Shown: in pieces, positions 57,180 to 64,000 of the stretch
Layout: the number at the start of each line of letters is the position of its first letter
How positions within the stretch are numbered: the stretch's first letter is position 1
Position numbers and translations under genes: made by a program
Source of the DNA: Hofstenia miamia
Lineage: Eukaryota; Xenacoelomorpha; Acoela
NCBI GenBank assembly: GCA_004352715.1
Contig: SCFE01000117.1
Coordinates: 138,272-202,271 of the forward strand
DNA: 64,000 bases
Direction: 5' to 3'
The notes under the pieces: model-generated
Database searches by the model: none
Seen by the model: only the letters and a program-made list of their open reading frames with translations
Told to the model about the DNA's origin: nothing

Positions 57180-59241
57180 TTTATGGTATTTAATGCAAGA
57201 TCTTTGAAAAAACCTAACGCAATTCAGCACTTACCTTGTGTTGTGTCGCTGAAACTTGGATGACATCTTAAGTTGACTGCTTTTGTTGAGATACCTGGTA
57301 GATATGATAGAAATTCAATAAATTCCTTAAAAACATCTGGCGGTGGAGTAGGAATCTATCACAAATATGGTTTTAGCTGTAAGTTTCTTAAGCCCTTAAA
57401 TTGGGAAAAATTTGAGATACTTTGGATTGACCTTACACTGAGCGTTGGTGCTGTCCTTATCTGCGTTGTTTATTTTCCGCCAAGATCGGAGTATCGGGAT
57501 GAGTTAGCGGAACATATTAATTTGAGCATGGAGGTAATCAGGACAATGCGACATCGGGACCCTCAATATGTTACCCCTGTAATTAAATTGCTCCTAAAAA
57601 AGAAAAATAAGCTGAATCGCAAACGTAGATTTAATGAAGCCAAGCAAGTTGCGGCTGATATACGAAAGCACATCTATGATAATGCTAAAAATCAGAATAA
57701 AATGGGTACAAAAGCTTGGTGGTCACAAGTCAACCAAGTTAAAGGCAAGAAAAAACGTCAGTCTGAAGCTGATAATAATAATTTCAACGTTAATGGATTA
57801 AATCAATATCATAATAGTATAAGTACGGCTAATAATGTACCCTTTTGTTCACCAATATTGAATGAAGTGACAGATAAACCGAGTTTTATTGATTATTCTG
57901 CGTACTTATATTTGAAAAGGATTCGGAAAACATCTACTGGGCCGAATGGTGTGCCATACTGGATTCTTCAACACAACGCCCATGTTTTAGCTGAACTGGT
58001 TGCTCATATTTTTAATATTTGTCTGGATAATTGTTTGTTTCCTAGCAATTGGAAAACTGCTAATGTTAGACCTATTCCCAAATGCCCAAATCCTAAGGAA
58101 TTCAAAGACGTGAGGCCTGTTTCTCTCAACAATTTTTTCACGGGTGTTTGAAAGAATGATTATTGACCACCACGTCTCCAACATTTATAACACGTATTGG
58201 ACTAAAAATCAATTTGGATTAGCAAGAATGGTACTACGTCTTGCGCCTTGATAAAGATTTTGAATGATATTTATGATTACCGTAAGAATTATGATTGATT
58301 ACCTTGAATATGAGTAAGGCCTTTGATACGGTGTATCATTCTGAAATTATTGCTGGACTGCAAAGAATTAGACCTTCTATTAATCCGAATATAATTGCAC
58401 TATATGACAGTTTTTTGAGTAATAGGAAGCACTATACCACATTCAATGGTCGCTCTTCGATATTGCTTACAGCCAACTTGGGAGTCCCCCAGGGGACTTG
58501 TAGTGGACCAATGTTATTCAATGTATCTAATGATGATATTGTAAGAGAAGCACCAGTTGCCCTAAATTGTTTGCAGACGACAATACAAATGTAATTCCAG
58601 GTTTAAAGTGCTCGGGAGACCGTGGTCGCGCTATTATTCAACAACTTAGAGTAGACTTTAAGGCAAAGAATTTGTGTTTTAATGAAGCAAAAATAAATGA
58701 GTTGATTATCAATTTTGCAAGTACTATTCCTCTGGAGTTAGATAATATTAGTCGTGTGAAACAAGTGAAAATTTTAGGCGTTATTTTTGGCGAAAAGCTT
58801 ACTTTTAGAGACCATATAGAGAGCATAACAAAGAGAGCAAACTCGGGACTTTCTCTTTTGTTAAAACTTAAAAGACTAGGTTACTCCGTTAGAGAACTGG
58901 AATTAATGTATAATTCTTTAGTTGTTAGTGTTTTTACTTATTGCTGCAGCGTTTGAGGAGAAGCAGCAAATGATCTTCTTGACAAAATACATGGAACACA
59001 GAAGAAAGCGGTCAGGATGGGCATAATCAAGAATTACAAATCAATTAGACTTTACATTAGAGAGACTGATTCTAAACTCTACCAACAGATTGAGCACCTT
59101 GGAACGGAGCACCCTCTATATAGATACATTTCGCGAAGAAGCGAGTATGCTAGTAATCTCAGATGGCGTTTGCCACCCGTGAATAAAACTGACAGTACCC
59201 GGGAATTGTCTATTTTTCCAAATCGTTTCTTACGTTTTTGA
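57180..59241 (+). pseudogene. LINE ORF2 (endonuclease-reverse transcriptase), broken
   Basis: FNARSLKKPNAIQHL opens the endonuclease. TSGGGVGIYHKYG and AVLICVVYFPP follow. The GDFN and SDH blocks are missing (deletion near 57530). The RT then has TGPNGVPYWIL, WKTANVRPIPK, RPVSLNNF, stop (58151), MSKAFDTVYHSEIIAGL, LGVPQGTCSGPMLFNV and, after a shift, the catalytic FADDNTNVIPGL. It ends VKILGVIFGEKLTFRDHIES and ELSIFPNRFLRF. At least three breaks. Confidence 0.75.
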
Positions 59242-59298
59242 GGATTTTGGTGTTAAATAATGATCTTTTATTGTGAAAGTTTATTCGTAATAATTAAA

Positions 59299-59340
<42 letters not shown>

Positions 59341-59341
<1 letters not shown>

Positions 59342-60289
59342 TATAATCTCTTTTAAGCTTTTCTCCGAAAATCACAAAAATTATAAGATCAAATCTTGTT
59401 ACTCAATTTTAATTAACCTTAAGCGGGAGATTATGCCTGTGAAATTTGGGACCTTGGTATCTCTTAGCTGAAAAATCAGAGACTTTCCAATCATTTACTC
59501 CAGCTTCTTACAATGACCACTTTATAAGATGCAGTTGTCTCCCCCTTGTCGTTGGAACTTAAGTTTTGGGCAATTTAATGGGGAGTTTGTGATGTAGTAC
59601 GTGTAAAAAGGTAAGAGACGCTGCAGAATTTACTGCCCCCTTCCAACAGCATATTGTTTTGGAAGGTGACTTTACCTGAAGTTAGTCAGTTTGAATATCA
59701 GTTTTTGGTGAAAAAGTTTCCAGATAAGTAGTAAATCATATATTGCACGTTGATAACAAGTCAACCAAGGTCTAACATGTTAAGCGCTTTGTTTGATATT
59801 GAAGAATTGGGAAGGTTTTCTAAGTTTCCCATCGATATGCTGGTTACATTTGGCGGATTAATGAACAAGGTCTCCAATTAAAGAGACAATACTAATAGGT
59901 ACACTGGCTTATTCAGAAATACATAAGAATATTTGAGTTTGTTAGCATCAAATTCAAGGCTGTGAGATTTACTTGACCCTTATTCAGACATACAGATTAT
60001 GCGACTGATGGAAGCATCATGTTAAATCAGAGTTGAGTTGAGCAGATGCAGAGAAAGGTAGAGAACATCTTCGACAGAATTATGGATTAGAGTTGAAATA
60101 TTTGATTACAAACGCCTTACTGTTTCCTCAGTTAGCATTTCAGTTTTGTTTGAAGGAAGGAAATTTATTTTCAAGATATGAAGAGGAAGCGAATAACAAA
60201 AACTTAACTTTTGATAACCTGGATGCTGAATCAAAGAGAATCCCACAGCAGGTCTTGCGGTAGCCTTTGTTACTAAGATCATAGTAGAA
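59341..60289. other. No gene recognised
   Basis: Less AT-rich than average. Short protein-like stretches occur near 59780-60110 but no domain I can name. Confidence 0.4.
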
Positions 60290-60925
60290 CCAATGTTTGC
60301 TTCTTTACTTTAAGAAATCAAAAGGATCAAGGTCCAATTTGCGAATAAGCAAGCGATTGAACAGGAGGAGATCACTGCGGAGGAGTGGAGATTTTGAGAA
60401 GAGCGTCTTTGTATGGAAGGGAAAGATCCATTTGAAAGCACGCTTCTGGAACTGCTCCATGCAATGGAACAAGGCGCGAGACGGCCACCAAAATGAAAAA
60501 GCATAGAGAAGAATAGCACAAGGAATGCATTGTAGCAACTAGTGCTTCACAGCAAATGAGGTTGTGAAGGGAAAAATAAGAAAGGAATTAGCTTTGCGAA
60601 GGTACAAGGTAAATTTCCAGTCCAATTTAAGTTGGCAGCTGTTGAGCTCCAAAATGAGTACTAATGTCCGTGCGATAATAGAGTTTTAATGATTAATTAA
60701 GATGGGTCTCTTTAAAAAACGATCTTTTCAGCTTTAGCATCTGTGCGCAGTTCTACTGAAATGTTTGTTTATATTAAGGTTATTTATTAAAACTGTCCAT
60801 TTCCATTTAAACTGTTTTCTAAGCTTAAGCTAATAAGCATGGTTTGGGGTGAAATAAGAATGACTGTAGAATGCAGTAAGTATCTACAATATATACTAAA
60901 ATTTGCTATTCAATGTATACTATAA
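60290..60925 (-). mobile_element. LINE 3' region, inverted partner of 52537-53100
   Basis: The minus strand encodes CIPCAILLYAFSFWWPSRAL, QKRAFKWIFPFHTKTLFSKS and RKLDLDPFDF. The non-coding 190 bp upstream (60700-60900) also matches 52570-52760, so both loci descend from the same rearranged unit. Confidence 0.75.
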
Positions 60926-61259
60926 ACTTATTCACAGTATTTTTAATCAATACAGTTTTATGTGCTGCCTTCACAAACTGGATTAATATTTAAAGGTTCC
61001 CATCATAGAAATATTTTACATTTTGGAATAATCACACAAATGGTTAAGAACACTTATAGTGGAATCAATTTATATGCCTAGTACGCGTTTCCAAAAAATT
61101 TAGTACTGTTTACTATTTCCTTTCTGCTATTAAGTTTAAGTTACTGATAATTGACAACTAACACATTATAATAATCAAAGAAGAATTATCCATAATATTG
61201 CTGAAAACAATCATAAAAATGTTTGATGTCTTTATTTTCCCTATTTCAATGTTTATTTT

Positions 61260-62760
61260 CAGTTATTCTATCAGGCTCGATTCACGCGTAAGAACACATG
61301 ACCAGACCAATTTAAGTTAGCAGCAATTTGAACTCCAAAATGAGTATGATGAGGAGAAAAAGTTCACAGGAAGAGGAAGATCAGAAGGGGGAGATACAAA
61401 AAAGGACATACCATATGTCTTGGTTAGGCTAAAATCAAGATGGTTAACGGAAGACCTAGTGGAAAAAAGGTCAGAGGTAATATTAGAGGCGAAAGAACTA
61501 CCAAAGTTGAAAATCGCAGTGTCACCAACGTACTGTAGACAGGGTGAGTTAAGAACAGATTGAGGGCGGTTGTTGATGGCAATGAGGAAGAAGAGAATAC
61601 CAAATAAAGATCCTTGAGAAGCACCACTAGAGACACGCGCTGAAGAAAAAATGGACGAGTTGATTTTGACACACTGACGACGATTTGATAAAACTGTAAA
61701 AATTTGATGGCGAATTTTGGACGGTATGAAGTGATTTGAGAGGAGGGAAGCTAATTGGATTTTAGTAACGGAGAAATCCAAGATGTTTTCCAGCAAGGCA
61801 GAAAACGCTTAGAGGAGCAAATGTTGGAGAAGTGATGCTTTAAATTCATTGAAAGAGTTGAGGTTTCGTGAATTACAAAGGATTTGACGCCGTCAGGATA
61901 GCAAGGACCACACAACTTGCAGGACTTAGGCATAAGGGAAATATCGTGGGCGTTGAATTAGGTAGGTGGACCAGGGCAAAAAGAGAGACAGGAGCAGAGA
62001 AATTCGAGGCAAGATAGGCATTGAAGAAATCAGCTTTCTCCAGATCCGAGTGAGCAGAAAGATGTTTCCATTTCACGCTGGGGAGGTCAGGTTTGGAATG
62101 ACGGGACCGCAAGAAATAATAAGAGTTTTGAAGCGATCCAGATGAGAAGTTGGACAGCAGAGAGATTTTGTCGAGTTCTATGAAGTTGATGACGTCTTCT
62201 TTGAGAGAAGAGAATTTCGAAGAATCGGAAGGGCCGTAACGGCGTTTGAAAGCTTCGAGTTTATTCAAAGAGTGGACAGTAAGGGAAACAGAAAGGGAGG
62301 GAAATACGCTTTTCCCGACGACGAGGAACAAATGATGAAATAAGTTGGTGAAGGAAGGTGTAGCAGTCATCAGCAGAGAAAGAGTCATTAAAAATGGGGA
62401 ATGAAGAAGAGACAGCAGCATTTAGAGATACAAAGTCACTGTTAGATCGAGCATATTGAGGAGCAGCTGGACAAGCAGGTGGAGCAATAGAATTGACAGA
62501 CAGGTTGAAGCAAACAAATGAGTGATCAAACAGTTTAACCGGAACAGGGACCACAGAGGTGTCAAAAGTGTGATCAGGTTGAGAGCACAAAACACCAAGT
62601 CAAGGAGGGAGGAGCAGGAAGTAGGAGAAAATACAAGTTCTTCAAGAGAGCAGGAAGCAAAAAATCCAGAAAAGCAGATTCATAGACGTCATTAGAGTAA
62701 ATTGCATTCCAGCAAACATTTGGGAGGTTGAATTCACCACAGATGACGACGGACATATAT
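61260..62760 (-). mobile_element. LINE endonuclease-linker-RT segment
   Basis: Down the minus strand: 62756-62574 SVVICGEFNLPNVCW (GDFN with D changed to E). 62590-62261 and 62421-61873 are the linker, with LPSVKWKHLSAHSDLEKADF and FFNAYLASNFS. 61796-61317 is RT with KIRHQIFTVLSNRRQCVKIN, SSGASQGSLFGILFFL and CLQYVGDTAIF where YADD is expected. Both active sites are mutated and frames shift. Same family as 60290-60925 and 52295-53722. Confidence 0.75.
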
Positions 62761-63675
62761 GACTTTGCATGATATCGTTTTACAGATTCTATTACGTTAT
62801 GTATTTGTAAGTATAATTAAAGATTTAAAATTTTTCGTTTTGGATAGATCAAATTAAACGGATTAATTAATGATCTAATTACTAATTCATGTAATAACTG
62901 TCTTAACAATATATTTTATGCTTTGTATATTATATTATAACAAAAACATTAAAGCAGTCTGATAATCTTTTCTTTCACATACACTTCCAATCCTTCTAAT
63001 GAAAAATATTGTATTTTACAATCAAGTAGTGTAAATGATATTTGGATTATCATTATCTCTCAGATATCGAAGAGTTTATAAATCAAAACTAAAGGCTGAA
63101 TTCTAAAATGAAACAAATGATTAATTTTACACGAACAGCCTTAAAATATTTCAAAATTTATTGAGAATTGGAATTACTGCCCAGAATGAGTGATTATGCT
63201 CCGTATTATAGTGTTTAATATACTATATTCAGAATTGTTCCGTTAGGTTTTCGGGTTTTTTTCTACTAGCTGATGTATGCATTCTTTGATTTGCATTGAA
63301 ATCAATCAAATACGATTTTAATCCTTTTTAAAAAATATTTATATTCACATTCATGAAATAAGTTGATAAACTAATAATTAAATCTCCGGTGGGTTCATTG
63401 AAAACTACTAATTACTGTTCATCTGATGCATTATCAAACAACTCCGTAATTGTTCATAAATTCTTTACTAGTTAATTTCGTTATTTTAGGCCTTTAGTTT
63501 AGTCTATAGCATTGGCTCATAGAACTAGTAAAAGTTATTTTATTTCGGTCGTGATAAACGACCTCTAAGCAACGTAGTTTTTATTTTATATTTTTAATTC
63601 TTCTAATAATTGAACATTGGAAAGTTCAGACTGCCTTTTGAAAAAATTAATCATGGTTTTAAAATTTATTCTTAA
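62761..63675. other. No gene recognised
   Basis: AT-rich spacer between the LINE and the possible terminal exon. Confidence 0.6.
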
Positions 63676-63899
63676 TTAAATTGCTTCATGTGGGGAATGC
63701 ACTTCTATTTCTTGCTCCATTTTTAGTTCTTGCTTACAATCGATCAATGGGTTTGTTTTCATTACGCGGATGGCATTTATCGATTCATCGATAATTTTAA
63801 AATCATTCCGCGCAAAGTTTCGGTTAGCATATATTGATATTTTAGGCACATTAAAGACAAAAACAAAATTAACGTTCACCAACAAACATATGCAAATTC
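63676..63899 (-). CDS. Possible terminal exon of a host gene with a membrane segment
   Basis: The minus-strand acceptor TTCCCTAACAG (63900) opens a frame encoding ICICLLVNVNFVFVFNV (membrane-like). SIYANRNFARNDFKIIDESI and MKTNPLIDCKQELKMEQEIE follow, ending HSPHEAI and TAA. AATAAA lies 7-12 nt past the stop (63669-63664). Charged tail and polyadenylation signal favour a real last exon, but no upstream exon is in the window and no family is recognised. Confidence 0.3.
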
Positions 63900-64000
63900 C
63901 TGTTAGGGAACAATATACTAGGGTACATGGGTGAACTGCATTCCTTAACCTGTGTACTAGCAAAGGTACTTTGATACCTCTTTGTTTACCAAACCATTGT

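Larger units (their letters stand above)
56440..59340 (+). mobile_element. Nearly full-length LINE with ORF1, ORF2 and (TTAC)n tail
   Basis: An ORF1-type protein (56514-57164) is followed within 30 bp by a broken ORF2 (57180-59241) and a 3' end of about ten TTAC units (59300-59340). Tandem-repeat tails of this kind are usual for several non-LTR clades. Clade not assigned. Deletion in the endonuclease and shifts in RT make it inactive. Confidence 0.8.

Noticed and set aside
1-64000. CRISPR arrays, rRNA genes, bacterial operons
   Set aside because: None seen; regular short repeats here are microsatellites or transposon ends.

Overview
This window is AT-rich nuclear DNA from an animal. The evidence is a class A (rhodopsin-like) GPCR and a mitochondrial COX5B gene, both with GT-AG introns, set among very many decayed metazoan-type transposons and (TA)n tracts. 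Nothing I can read fixes the phylum; an invertebrate is most likely. No bacterial operon, CRISPR array or rRNA gene is visible.

Host genes. (1) A GPCR on the plus strand can be assembled from four coding exons (22567-22688, 28151-28458, 38629-38978, 40929-41180). The splice phases match at every junction and the joined frame gives 343 aa with seven membrane segments. Its second exon also occurs, base for base, at 13381-13688 inside a duplicated block of about 1.05 kb. (2) COX5B on the minus strand has four exons (54488-54407, 54335-54256, 54212-54113, 50681-50533; 136 aa). It has two tiny introns and one 3.4-kb intron full of transposons. (3) Three weaker host-like exons are a secreted-protein first exon (33260-33406), a terminal exon (63899-63676, minus) and an unrecognised, faintly deaminase-like reading frame near 25.0-25.3 kb (minus).

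Mobile DNA fills the rest. 1.9-8 kb: an element bounded by clusters of a GGGCCCTTTGTAA motif, a hAT-like fossil and an IS630-like fossil. 9.4-10.7 kb: a Tc1-like element with doubled (IR/DR-like) ends. 11.9-12.1 kb: a solo LTR. 13-19.4 kb: the duplicated GPCR exon, Tc1 debris, CCGG-rich hAT-like repeats, a Penelope-like GIY-YIG remnant followed by a hammerhead-ribozyme-like fold, and a THAP/P-element-like fossil. 21-29 kb: a CAGGCCCGTAG-ended MITE, mariner-like and Tc1 fossils and assembly gaps, inside the first GPCR intron. 30-37 kb: two copies of one LINE segment, one interrupted by a mariner with an exact TA duplication. 45-50 kb: a hAT-like element and two LINEs, one carrying a 195-bp LINE tail between 13-bp duplications. 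50.7-54.1 kb: the COX5B intron with a mariner-related element, a LINE and a MITE. 55-62.8 kb: more LINEs, one almost full-length with ORF1, ORF2 and a (TTAC)n tail.

Assembly quality limits what can be said. There are seven N runs (three of exactly 1000), four single N joins, and exact duplications beside gaps. Copy number and exon order between about 12 and 29.4 kb should be treated with caution.
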